A stretch of DNA of 64,000 nt from Kribbella sp. VKM Ac-2569 (lineage in GTDB: Bacteria; Actinomycetota; Actinomycetes; Propionibacteriales; Kribbellaceae), in assembly GCF_004216905.1 (NCBI RefSeq), contig NZ_SGXJ01000005.1, positions 496,001 through 560,000 of the forward strand. Reading direction: 5' to 3'. Of the stretch, positions 26,976 through 34,768 are shown one piece after another. The position numbers and the translations under genes are program-made. Each line of letters opens with the position of its first letter. The first letter of the stretch is position 1. Below the pieces are notes generated by a model. That model made no database searches and was not told the origin of the DNA. It saw only the letters and a program-made list of their open reading frames with translations.

Positions 26976-28070
26976 ATGAGTGATTCCGGCGTACTCAGGC
27001 TGGTCGGCACCGTCTTGCCGGCCGGTGAGCAGCAGGAGCTTCACCTCAGCGGTGGGCTGGTCGTCGACCGGCCCGCCGCTGCTGATGTGACGACCGTGCA
27101 CACCGGCGGCTGGATCGTGCCGGGTCTGGTCGACGCGCACTGCCACATCGGCCTCGACCAGCACGGCGGTGTCGGCGAGGAGATCCAGGAGCAGCAGGCG
27201 ATCGCCGACCGCGAGGCCGGTGCGCTGCTCGTCCGGGACGCCGGTTCGCCGGTCGACACCCGCTGGATCGACGACCGCGCGGACCTGCCGAAGATCATTC
27301 GCGCCGGCCGGCACATCGCCCGCTCGAAGCGGTACATCCGGAACTACGGCTGGGAGATCGAGCCCGACGAACTGGTCGCGTATGTCGAGCAGGAGGCCCG
27401 CCGTGGTGACGGCTGGGTGAAGCTCGTCGGCGACTGGATCGACCGCGACGCCGGCGATCTGACCCCGTGCTGGCCGGCCGAAGCGCTGAACGCCGCGATC
27501 GCACGCGCCCACGAGCTCGGCGCCCGGGTAACCGCGCACGTCTTCGGCGAACACGCCCTCCCGGATCTGCTGGCCGCGGGCATCGACTGCCTCGAACACG
27601 GCACCGGCATCGAGCCCAGCCTGCTCAGCGAGATGGCCGAGCGTCAGGTGGCCGTCGTACCCACCCTGATCCAGCTCGAGAACTTCCCGCAGTACGCCGA
27701 CCAGGCCGCGGCCAAGTTCCCGATCTACGCGGCCCATATGCGCGATCTGTACGAGCGCCGCCTGCACCGGCTGCGGGACGCGTTCGAGGCAGGCGTCCCC
27801 GTGTACGCCGGGACCGACGCAGGCGGTGTCCTCGGACACGGACTAGTCGCGCAGGAGGTGCAGGCGCTCACCGAGATCGGCCTGTCGGGGGAGCAGGCGC
27901 TCGCCGCCGGGTCGTGGGCGGCCCGCGCCTGGCTCGGTGCGCCCAGCGAGCTGCGCCTCGGCGATCCGGCCGATCTGGTCGTGTACGACGAGGATCCGCG
28001 CGCGAATCCCGCCGTACTGACGCATCCGCGGCTGATCGCACTGCGTGGAAACGTCGTCTTCTCCCGGTGA
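26976..28070 (+). CDS. Metal-dependent amidohydrolase family protein
   Basis: A 364-residue amidohydrolase-superfamily enzyme (imidazolonepropionase/prolidase-like branch). Likely metal ligands are the HxH pair in [11 protein letters not shown] (near residues 52-54), a lysine in [10 protein letters not shown] that could be carboxylated, histidines in TAHVFGEHA and LEHGTGIEP, and an aspartate in YAGTDAGG. The small C-terminal beta domain ends with a [12 protein letters not shown] stretch, common in this family. No signal peptide is seen, so it acts in the cytoplasm. The substrate is unknown. It follows the lytic transglycosylase by 24 bp and could be co-transcribed. Confidence 0.88.
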   Translation: MSDSGVLRLVGTVLPAGEQQELHLSGGLVVDRPAAADVTTVHTGGWIVPGLVDAHCHIGLDQHGGVGEEIQEQQAIADREAGALLVRDAGSPVDTRWIDDRADLPKIIRAGRHIARSKRYIRNYGWEIEPDELVAYVEQEARRGDGWVKLVGDWIDRDAGDLTPCWPAEALNAAIARAHELGARVTAHVFGEHALPDLLAAGIDCLEHGTGIEPSLLSEMAERQVAVVPTLIQLENFPQYADQAAAKFPIYAAHMRDLYERRLHRLRDAFEAGVPVYAGTDAGGVLGHGLVAQEVQALTEIGLSGEQALAAGSWAARAWLGAPSELRLGDPADLVVYDEDPRANPAVLTHPRLIALRGNVVFSR

Positions 28071-28181
28071 CGGGAAACAATTCACTCAAACACTGGATGG
28101 AACGGAAGATCTTCCCTTAGCGTGGCTCTCGGGACCGCCGACGCCCCTCGGCGGACCAGACACGGGAAGGAATCCGCCCCG

Positions 28182-29510
28182 ATGGGTAAAACTGCCCTGA
28201 TACCCGCAGTCCTGGCCGTCGGCGCACTCGCGCTGACCGCCCTTCCGAGCAACGCCGCCGAGCCGGCGCAGCCCACCGGTCAACCGGACCTCGCGGCCGC
28301 GTTCAAGACGGCGTCCGCGAAGTACGACGTACCGCGGGAAGTGCTGATCGGTGTCGGCTTCGCCGAGACGCATCTCGACGGCCACAACGGCACACCGAGC
28401 CAGGCGAACGGCTACGGCGTGATGCACCTGGCCAGCAACAACGTGAACAAGACGATGTCCGAAGCAAGCAAACTGACCGGGGTGCCGGTCGCCGAGCTGT
28501 CCAAGGACGACACCTCGAACATCCTCGGCGCCGCAGCCGTGCTCGACTCCTACGCCGATCAGGCCAAGCTGACCGACAGAGACAACCTCAGCAAGTGGTA
28601 CGGCGTGATTGCGAAGTACTCGCACTCCGCCGACGCCCCGACCGCGCGGCTGTACACCGACGAGGTCTACCGCGTGATCGCCCGCGGCGTCCGCACCGCA
28701 GGCGTTTCGACGGACCCGAAGAGGGTCACACCGGACCGTGGCGCGTACGCGAAGGCCGCGCCGCTCGGGACTGCCGCCGTCGACTACCCGGGCGCGATCT
28801 GGAACCCGGCCAGCACCAGCAACTACCGCGTCGGCCGGACCGCGGCGATCACGACGATCGTGATCCACGTGACCCAGGGCTCGTACGCCGGCACCATCAG
28901 CTGGTTCAAGAACCCGTCCGCACAGGTCAGCGCGCACTACGTGGTCCGCTCCAGCGACGGCGAGGTCACCCAGATGGTGGCCGAGAAGGACACCGCCTGG
29001 CACGTCCGGACCGAGAACCCGTACACGGTCGGCATCGAGCACGAAGGGTACGTCGACCAGCCGTCCTGGTTCACCGACGCGATGTATCGCTCGTCCGCGG
29101 CGCTGACCCGCAACATCGCCGACCGGCGAGGCATCCCGAAGGACCGGGCCCACATCAAGGGCCACAGCGAGATGCCGAACAACGACCACACCGACCCGGG
29201 ACCGAACTGGAACTGGGACTACTACATGCAGCTGGTGAACGGCGGCGACCCGAACCCGCCGGAGTACAACTTCACCACCTGGGGCAGCGGCGTGAACGTC
29301 CGCTCGGCGCCGAAGCTGTCCGCGTCGGTCGTGACCACGCTGGCCGGCCCGACCCGGGTGTTCGTCGAGTGCCAGGTCCAAGGCGACACGGTGACCGCCG
29401 GCGGCTACACCAACAACTGGTGGGCCAAGCTGCGCGACCAGAAGGGCTACATGACCAACATCTACATCGACGACCCGAACGCGAAGCTGCCCGGCGTACC
29501 GGACTGCTAG
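28182..29510 (+). CDS. Secreted N-acetylmuramoyl-L-alanine amidase with SH3-like domain
   Basis: A 442-residue exported peptidoglycan hydrolase. The signal peptide spans about 1-25 (LTALPSNAAE). A helical domain at about 35-170 (YDVPREVLIGVGFAETHLDG) resembles a lysozyme/SLT-like fold. An Amidase_2/PGRP domain (about 220-350) carries zinc ligands H229 (IVIHVTQGS) and those in GHSEMPNNDHTDPG (H328 or H336, D338). A C-terminal SH3b-type domain (about 370-435, WGSGVNVRSAPKLSASV) probably binds the wall. ATG 28182 is chosen because GGGAAGGA precedes it and a signal peptide follows directly. A GGAAGATCTTCC palindrome lies upstream at 28104-28115. Confidence 0.92.
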   Translation: MGKTALIPAVLAVGALALTALPSNAAEPAQPTGQPDLAAAFKTASAKYDVPREVLIGVGFAETHLDGHNGTPSQANGYGVMHLASNNVNKTMSEASKLTGVPVAELSKDDTSNILGAAAVLDSYADQAKLTDRDNLSKWYGVIAKYSHSADAPTARLYTDEVYRVIARGVRTAGVSTDPKRVTPDRGAYAKAAPLGTAAVDYPGAIWNPASTSNYRVGRTAAITTIVIHVTQGSYAGTISWFKNPSAQVSAHYVVRSSDGEVTQMVAEKDTAWHVRTENPYTVGIEHEGYVDQPSWFTDAMYRSSAALTRNIADRRGIPKDRAHIKGHSEMPNNDHTDPGPNWNWDYYMQLVNGGDPNPPEYNFTTWGSGVNVRSAPKLSASVVTTLAGPTRVFVECQVQGDTVTAGGYTNNWWAKLRDQKGYMTNIYIDDPNAKLPGVPDC

Positions 29511-29570
29511 AAGTCGAAAGGTAGAGCCTGCTGTACCGACAGGTCCGGCTGCCTGGCGGAGGATTGAGGC

Positions 29571-30803
29571 ATGTTGACCAAGATCCTTGCGCGCGGCGGC
29601 CGGGCCAGTGGGTACCTGGCGATCCGGTACGTGCGGTCGCTGCTGCTCTTGCTGGCACTGCCCAACGCCCTGCTGCTCGGCTGGCTGATCCCCGCCTTCA
29701 CCGGCGGTCTGGTGCGGCTGGCCAACAGCGAGCGGGATCGCGCGGCGAAGTACCTCGGCCAGCCGCAGGCAGAGCCGTTGCCACCCGCGCTGCCCCGCCG
29801 GCCTGGGGACGTGGTGACGCTGTTCCGGGACAAGTCGTTCAAGCGGAGTCTGCGCTGCCTGCTGATGCCAGTGGTGATGATCCCGGAGCTGTTCGTCGCA
29901 GTGATCGCGGTGGTCGGTGCGCCTGCAGCGGTGCTCGGCATGCTGCTGTGGAAGTTTGACCCGGGCAACTTCAGCCTGATGGGCGTCGGGGTGGACAGCT
30001 GGCTCGAGGCGCTCACGAACGGTCCGATGCAGATCCTGGTCAGTCTGGGCTTCCTGGGGTGGGTAGCGCCCGCTGTGGCCCGTGGCCATGCCCGGACGGT
30101 GCTGAGGACACTCGCACCGAGTCAGGAGCAGCTGGAGACAGCCAAGCTGGAGCAGCGCGTCGAAGAGCTCACCAAGAGCAGGGCAGGTGCTGTCGACTCA
30201 CACGGCGCTGAGCTGCGCCGTATCGAGCGAGACCTGCACGACGGCACGCAGGCGCAGCTGGTGTCGCTGGCGATGCGGATCGGCGTTGCCAAGCAGATGA
30301 TGGCTGACGACCCTGAGCGGGCCGCCAAGCTACTGGACGACGCCCGTGACGGCGCAGAGCAGGCCATGACCGAGCTGCGCGGCGTACTGCGGACCATGTA
30401 CCCACCGATCCTTGCGGACCGCGGTCTGACCGGGGCAGTCTCCGCACTGGCTGCTCGCTGCCCGCTACCGGTTGAGCTCCGCATCGGCGAGCTGGGTGAG
30501 GTCCCGGCAGCAGTAGAGGCCGCCGCGTACTTCGTAGTCGCGGAGTCCCTCACCAACATCACCAAGCACAGTGCTGCGGGACATGTCGACATACAGCTCG
30601 AGCGACGCGGTACTGAGCTCTACCTGGCGGTCACGGACGACGGGATCGGCGGAGCGCGAGTCAGCGAGCAGTCCGACCTGCTGGGCCGGGGGAGCGGTCT
30701 GCATGGCATGCTCCATCGCGTGCAGGCGATCGACGGTCACATGGAGCTGAACAGTCCGATCGGCGGGCCGACCACCGTCGAGGTGATCCTTCCGTGCGGG
30801 TGA
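29571..30803 (+). CDS. Sensor histidine kinase, NarL/DesK class
   Basis: A 410-residue membrane histidine kinase. The N-terminal sensor domain (about 1-190) has some four hydrophobic segments in two pairs and resembles the actinobacterial 'Sensor' domain; no extracellular loop of note is seen. The HisKA_3 dimerisation domain carries the phosphorylated H223 in RDLHDGTQAQ, and the HATPase domain has the N-box ESLTNITKHSAAG and DDGIGGA. The 3' end overlaps the response regulator by 10 bp, forming a two-component system. It sits between a secreted amidase and a secreted protease, so control of exported enzymes is possible but unproven. Confidence 0.93.
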   Translation: MLTKILARGGRASGYLAIRYVRSLLLLLALPNALLLGWLIPAFTGGLVRLANSERDRAAKYLGQPQAEPLPPALPRRPGDVVTLFRDKSFKRSLRCLLMPVVMIPELFVAVIAVVGAPAAVLGMLLWKFDPGNFSLMGVGVDSWLEALTNGPMQILVSLGFLGWVAPAVARGHARTVLRTLAPSQEQLETAKLEQRVEELTKSRAGAVDSHGAELRRIERDLHDGTQAQLVSLAMRIGVAKQMMADDPERAAKLLDDARDGAEQAMTELRGVLRTMYPPILADRGLTGAVSALAARCPLPVELRIGELGEVPAAVEAAAYFVVAESLTNITKHSAAGHVDIQLERRGTELYLAVTDDGIGGARVSEQSDLLGRGSGLHGMLHRVQAIDGHMELNSPIGGPTTVEVILPCG

Positions 30804-31432
30804 TCATCCTCGAGGACAATCCGATCCTCGCGGAGGGCCTGAGTCTGCTGCTCGACAACTCCGGCTTCCAGGTCGCCGCCGTCGCCACCGACGCGGACGA
30901 GTTCGCCAAGGCGATCGACGAGCACCAGGTGGATATCGCGATCGTCGACGTACGGCTGCCACCGACCTTCACCGACGAGGGTCTCCGCGCCGCGATCGAG
31001 GCCCGACGCGTCCGGCCGGGGCTGCCGGTGCTGGTGTTCTCGCAGTACGTCGAGGAGGTGTACGCCGCCGAGCTCCTGGCGGCCGGTAGCGAAGGGGTCG
31101 GCTACCTCCTGAAGGACCGGGTGTCCCGCGTCGACGAGTTCCTGGAAGCGGTACGCCGGGTTGCGGGCGGAGGGACTGTGCTGGACCCGGAGGTGGTCCG
31201 CCAGCTCATGGTGAAGCGGAGCAGCCCGCTGGACCGGCTCACAGCGCGCGAACGCGAAGTACTCGCACTGATGGCCGAAGGCCTCGGCAACACCGCGATC
31301 GGGGAGAAGCTGGTCATCTCCGACGGCGCGGTGCACAAGCATGTCGGCAACGTGTTCCTGAAACTCGACCTGCCGCCGACCGACTCCGGCCACCGCCGTG
31401 TCCTGGCCGTTCTCGCCTACCTCGGACTCTGA
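30794..31432 (+). CDS. LuxR/NarL-family response regulator
   Basis: A 212-residue DNA-binding response regulator. The receiver domain has acidic residues near E7-D8, the phospho-acceptor D52 in IAIVDVRLPP and K107 in LLKDRV. The C-terminal LuxR helix-turn-helix (about 149-205) includes LTAREREVLALMAEGLGNTA. It starts with GTG inside the end of the kinase gene, so the two proteins are made together. Targets cannot be told from sequence; the secreted protease gene directly downstream is a natural candidate. Confidence 0.94.
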   Translation: MRVIILEDNPILAEGLSLLLDNSGFQVAAVATDADEFAKAIDEHQVDIAIVDVRLPPTFTDEGLRAAIEARRVRPGLPVLVFSQYVEEVYAAELLAAGSEGVGYLLKDRVSRVDEFLEAVRRVAGGGTVLDPEVVRQLMVKRSSPLDRLTAREREVLALMAEGLGNTAIGEKLVISDGAVHKHVGNVFLKLDLPPTDSGHRRVLAVLAYLGL

Positions 31433-31470
31433 ACTCTTGACGCGCCTGACAACGTAGGCCACTCTCGACC

Positions 31471-31484
31471 TGAGAGCGCTCTCA
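31471..31484 (+). promoter_or_regulatory. LacI-type operator palindrome upstream of the secreted protease
   Basis: TGAGAGCGCTCTCA is a perfect 14-bp palindrome with the central CG typical of LacI-family operators; it differs by two symmetric bases from the actinobacterial CebR box TGGGAGCGCTCCCA. It lies 34 bp before the protease ATG and downstream of TTGACG (31437-31442), a possible -35 element. Confidence 0.5.
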
Positions 31485-31518
31485 TCCACCGAACCGCCCC
31501 TAGGTGAGGAGAGTTCCG

Positions 31519-32637
31519 ATGAAGGTCCTACTGGCCGCCGTACTCACGGCGGCTGTCCTGACTGTGCCCGCGCAGGCGTTGGCAGCACCAGAGCCGCTGG
31601 CTGTGCCCGGCCAGTCTGCCGCCATGCAACGTGACTTCGGGCTGACCGAGCAGCAGATGCAGCAGCGCCTGGCCGCCGAGACCTCGGCGGCCAAGCTGTT
31701 GCCCGCGGCCCAGAAAGCGGCCGGCGCCGCGTTCGGCGGAGCCTGGTACGACGCGACCACGCAGAAGCTGGTCGTCGGCGTGGTCGGCTCAGCGCGCGCG
31801 GCCGCAGTACGCGCCACAGGTGCGCAAGTGGCCGCCGTACCGGTGCCGGCAAAGGCGCTGGATCAGCAGAAGGCAGTAGTCGACAAGCTGGCCGGCAAAG
31901 CGGTGCCTGCTGCGGTCAGCGGCTGGGCTGCCGACCCGCGCACCGGCAGCGTGGTGATCAACGTCCAAGCAGGCAAGCGTTCCCAGGCCGTCGACGCGTT
32001 CGTCGCCAAGGTCGCCAAGGCCGGAGCGGTCACGGTCAAGGAGGTCGCGGCGCAGGCGCCACGCACCTTCGCGGCCGGCACCGTCGGCGGTGACCCGTAC
32101 TACGTCAGCAACATCCGCTGCTCGATCGGCTTCTCGGTGTACGGCGGATTCGTCACGGCCGGACACTGTGGTCGCAGCGGCACGGTCAGCGGCTGGGACG
32201 GCTCGGCCATCGGGTCGTTCCAGGGCTGGTCGTTCCCCGGCAACGACTACGGGTGGGTCTCGGTCGGCAACGGCTGGTGGACCGTACCGGTCGTGCTCGG
32301 CTGGGGACAGGTGAGCGACCAGCTGGTCCGCGGGTCGTGGGAGGCGCCGATCGGCTCGTCGGTGTGCCGGAGCGGTTCGACGACGCACTGGCACTGCGGG
32401 TCGATCCTGGCCAAGAACGAGACGGTGAACTACGGCAACGGCCAGCTGTTCTACGGCGCGACCAAGACCAGCGTCTGCGCCGAGGGCGGCGACTCCGGTG
32501 GGTCGTTCATCACCGGTGACCAGGCGCAGGGCGTGACGTCCGGCGGCTGGGGCAACTGCAGCAGCGGCGGCGAGACGTGGTTCCAGCCGGTCAACGAGAT
32601 CCTGCAGGCGTACGGCCTGACCCTGCACACCGCCTAA
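31519..32637 (+). CDS. Secreted S1-family (streptogrisin/alpha-lytic type) serine protease precursor
   Basis: A 372-residue pre-pro-protease. The signal peptide is about 1-23 (ALAAPEP). A pro-region (about 24-185) has the usual form for this family, which assists folding and is cleaved off. The mature chymotrypsin-fold domain carries the triad H216 (FVTAGHCGRSG), D243 (PGNDYGWV) and S326 (EGGDSGGSFI). Cysteines are positioned for disulfides typical of streptogrisins. ATG 31519 is preferred to an in-frame GTG 15 bases upstream because GAGGAGAG lies just before it. It likely degrades extracellular protein, perhaps under the control of the adjacent palindrome. Confidence 0.93.
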   Translation: MKVLLAAVLTAAVLTVPAQALAAPEPLAVPGQSAAMQRDFGLTEQQMQQRLAAETSAAKLLPAAQKAAGAAFGGAWYDATTQKLVVGVVGSARAAAVRATGAQVAAVPVPAKALDQQKAVVDKLAGKAVPAAVSGWAADPRTGSVVINVQAGKRSQAVDAFVAKVAKAGAVTVKEVAAQAPRTFAAGTVGGDPYYVSNIRCSIGFSVYGGFVTAGHCGRSGTVSGWDGSAIGSFQGWSFPGNDYGWVSVGNGWWTVPVVLGWGQVSDQLVRGSWEAPIGSSVCRSGSTTHWHCGSILAKNETVNYGNGQLFYGATKTSVCAEGGDSGGSFITGDQAQGVTSGGWGNCSSGGETWFQPVNEILQAYGLTLHTA

Positions 32638-32641
32638 CGGA

Positions 32642-32677
32642 CTGTGGGATCCCCTTGCGTGCAAGGGGATCCCACAG
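32642..32677. terminator. Bidirectional terminator, 17-bp perfect stem
   Basis: CTGTGGGATCCCCTTGC (32642-32658) pairs perfectly with its complement (32661-32677) across a two-base loop. It sits between the convergent protease and flotillin genes, 4 bp after one stop and 10 bp from the other, so it probably ends transcription from both sides. Confidence 0.85.
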
Positions 32678-32687
32678 GTGCCAATTG

Positions 32688-34037
32688 TCAGGCGGTTTCG
32701 TCCGGAACCGGCTCCAGTTTCGGGGTCTCGTCCTTCTTCGTGGCCAGCGAATCGATCAGCTGCTTGGCCAGTGCGAAGCCGGAACCTCCCATCGTGATGG
32801 TCTTCACCAGGGTGTCCTCGATGCCCTGGGCACCGTTCAGCACGACCATGTTGCCGACCTTGTCGAACGAGCTCGCCGCGGCGGTGACGATCGCCGGGTA
32901 GGCCTCGGCCAGCTGCTGCGCGACGACGGCCTCGGTGTTGGTGGCCAGCGCCTCGGCGCGCGCCTTGATACCGGCCGCTTCCGCCATCGCCTTGGCCTGT
33001 ACGGCGGACGCCTCGGCCTTACCGTTCAGCTCGGTGGCCTTCGCCTGCGCCTCACCACGCAGCTGGACCTCCCGGGCGTTCGCCTCGGCGGCCGCGATCT
33101 GCGCATCCCGGGCGGCCTGGGCCAGCGTGCGCTGCCGGTACGCTTCGGCGTCGGCCGGCTTCAGCACCGTGGACTCCAGTTGCTTCTCCGACAGCGACGC
33201 GTTCAGCTTGGCGGTCTCCGTCTCGGCTACGACGACCTGCTGGCGGGCCAGCGCCTCGGCCAGCGGACCGGACTGGGATGCCTTCGAGTTCGCCTGGTCG
33301 ACCTCGGCCTGGTAACCGGCCTGGGCGATCGAGCTCTCCCGGACGGCCGCGGCCTTCTTCGCGGCAGCCGCCTGCTCGCGTTCGGTCGCCTCCCGGTCCC
33401 GCTCGGCCTGCGCGATCCGGGCCGCGGCCTCGACCGCGGCGGCCTGCGGACGGCCGAGGTTCTTGATGTAGCCGGACTCGTCGTCGATCTCCTGGATCTG
33501 GAGCGAGTCCACCACCAGGCCGAGCTTCTCCATGTCCCCGGCCAGCGAGCCGCGGATGTTGGTGGTCAGCGTCTCCCGGTCGTGCAGCATCTCCTCGACC
33601 GTCGTGGAGCCGACGATCGCCCGCAGATGACCCGCGAACAGCTCGTGGATGGTGCTCATCACCTGCTCGTCGCTCTGCTCCAGGAACCGCCGGGCCGCGT
33701 TCGCGATCGAGCCGTAGTCGTCACCGACCTTGTACGCCGTGACGCCCTTGATGTGCAGCGGGATGCCCTGGCTGGACACACACGTCACGGTCAGCGGCGT
33801 CGCGCGGATGTCCAGCGGCAACCGCCGTACCGTCTGGAAACCCGGTAGCACCGCGGTGCCGCGGCCGACGACGATCTTGAAACCGAGGGTCTCGTTGACC
33901 TGCTCGGTGCTCGAGTGCGCGCCGAGGCCGGAGATGATCAGCGCCTCGTTCGGCTCCGCCACCCGCCAGACCATCCGGAACAGGATCAGAAGGACGACCA
34001 CCGCGATCGCCGCGATGATCAGGTACGTCCAGAGCAT
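32688..34037 (-). CDS. Flotillin-like SPFH-domain membrane protein
   Basis: A 449-residue flotillin (FloT/YuaG-like) scaffold of ordered membrane domains. One N-terminal membrane segment (about 4-22, LIIAAIAVVVLLILF) is followed by the SPFH/PHB domain (about 25-190, NEALIISGLGAHSS). A long coiled coil (about 195-370) is rich in Ala/Glu/Lys/Arg with EA-type repeats, and a flexible end follows. Bacterial flotillins cluster membrane proteins and affect fluidity and signalling. A minimal NfeD-like gene lies 22 bp upstream in the same direction, the usual flotillin partner. The divergent neighbour is an EACC1-caspase module. Confidence 0.94.
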   Translation of the reverse strand: MLWTYLIIAAIAVVVLLILFRMVWRVAEPNEALIISGLGAHSSTEQVNETLGFKIVVGRGTAVLPGFQTVRRLPLDIRATPLTVTCVSSQGIPLHIKGVTAYKVGDDYGSIANAARRFLEQSDEQVMSTIHELFAGHLRAIVGSTTVEEMLHDRETLTTNIRGSLAGDMEKLGLVVDSLQIQEIDDESGYIKNLGRPQAAAVEAAARIAQAERDREATEREQAAAAKKAAAVRESSIAQAGYQAEVDQANSKASQSGPLAEALARQQVVVAETETAKLNASLSEKQLESTVLKPADAEAYRQRTLAQAARDAQIAAAEANAREVQLRGEAQAKATELNGKAEASAVQAKAMAEAAGIKARAEALATNTEAVVAQQLAEAYPAIVTAAASSFDKVGNMVVLNGAQGIEDTLVKTITMGGSGFALAKQLIDSLATKKDETPKLEPVPDETA

Positions 34038-34059
34038 TTCCCCTCCAAGGGAACTTCAA

Positions 34060-34254
34060 TTAAATGGCGCGAGCGACGTACACGGTGCGGGGTGGGTCGA
34101 AGTCGACGACGACGACCTGCGTCCCCACCTCGAGCACCTCGTCGGTCGCCGGGTAAGCGTAGAAGGCCTCGGTGGCACCCCGGACCGGCAACATCACCTC
34201 GCCGACGATCCCGGGTGCGATCCGGCCGATCACCCGCCCCCGCTTGCCTACCAT
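34060..34254 (-). CDS. Minimal NfeD-like OB-fold protein, flotillin partner
   Basis: A 64-residue protein that matches only the C-terminal OB-fold of NfeD proteins: VGKRGRVIGRIAPGIVGEVM followed by VLEVGTQVVVVDFDPPRTVYV. A longer frame runs upstream, but ATG 34254 has a strong GGAGGGG ribosome-binding site five bases away and the recognisable domain begins there. The membrane and protease parts of full NfeD are absent. Its position 22 bp before the flotillin gene fits the known NfeD-flotillin pairing, where the OB-fold is thought to contact the flotillin assembly. Confidence 0.75.
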   Translation of the reverse strand: MVGKRGRVIGRIAPGIVGEVMLPVRGATEAFYAYPATDEVLEVGTQVVVVDFDPPRTVYVARAI

Positions 34255-34383
34255 GTTGCCCCTCCGACGCACGTCCGGCTGCTGCAGTTCCCCGAATGCT
34301 AGCTGGCTGTGCGTCTTGTCGCCGGGTCGGTGCAGGAGGATGGTGGAGGAGTCGGTTCGGCCTGGGGGATGGGGGAGGGGGCC

Positions 34384-34767
34384 ATGGGCCACGACGTACT
34401 CGTGGGTGTCGCCGAGGAGGGCGCGGACGACGCGCGCCTCGAGGATCTGGCACTGCTGTTGCGGCGGGAGCTGTTGTCCCTCGAGGTCCGCGCGGTCGAG
34501 CCATATCGCGAAGGCCAAGCGCCGGACGGGACTCGCGGCGCGCTGGCCGCGATCGCCGGCGTGCTGAGTGTTTCGCTCGCCCCAGGTCTGCAGGTACTCG
34601 GTTCGGTGGTGGCTGTCGTGCGGGAATGGCTGCGGCGGGCCGGGGACGGCCGGACGGTGAAGCTCACCATCGACAACGACGTGATCGAGCTGACCGGCAC
34701 CAGCGACGAGCTGCAGCAGCAGCTGGTCGATGCCTTCGTACGCCGGCATGCCGGGGCGGACGTGTGA
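34384..34767 (+). CDS. Effector-associated constant component EACC1-like protein
   Basis: A 127-residue protein that matches the EACC1 family of actinobacterial conflict systems. It has an N-terminal region with DDARLEDLALLLRRELL, a glycine-containing hydrophobic centre (GTRGALAAIAGVLSVSL) and a C-terminal strand-rich part (GRTVKLTIDNDVIELTG). EACC1 proteins are encoded with effectors such as caspases and are thought to be an adaptor or sensor. ATG 34384 is chosen because of the strong GGGGGAGGGGG ribosome-binding site. The caspase gene starts one base after its stop. Confidence 0.75.
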   Translation: MGHDVLVGVAEEGADDARLEDLALLLRRELLSLEVRAVEPYREGQAPDGTRGALAAIAGVLSVSLAPGLQVLGSVVAVVREWLRRAGDGRTVKLTIDNDVIELTGTSDELQQQLVDAFVRRHAGADV

Positions 34768-34768
34768 G

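Noticed and set aside
25731-27839. Long minus-strand open frame opposite the lytic transglycosylase and amidohydrolase genes
   Set aside because: It is an antisense shadow of high-GC coding DNA: low-complexity Arg/Gly/Val sequence over the Thr-Pro tract, no family motif and no ribosome-binding site.
28086-30089. Minus-strand open frame of 667 codons opposite the amidase and histidine kinase
   Set aside because: Both opposite-strand genes have clear motifs and proper codon bias; this frame has neither.
34255-34749. N-terminal extension of the NfeD-like frame
   Set aside because: It lies opposite the EACC1 gene and has no domain match; the real domain begins at an ATG with a strong ribosome-binding site.
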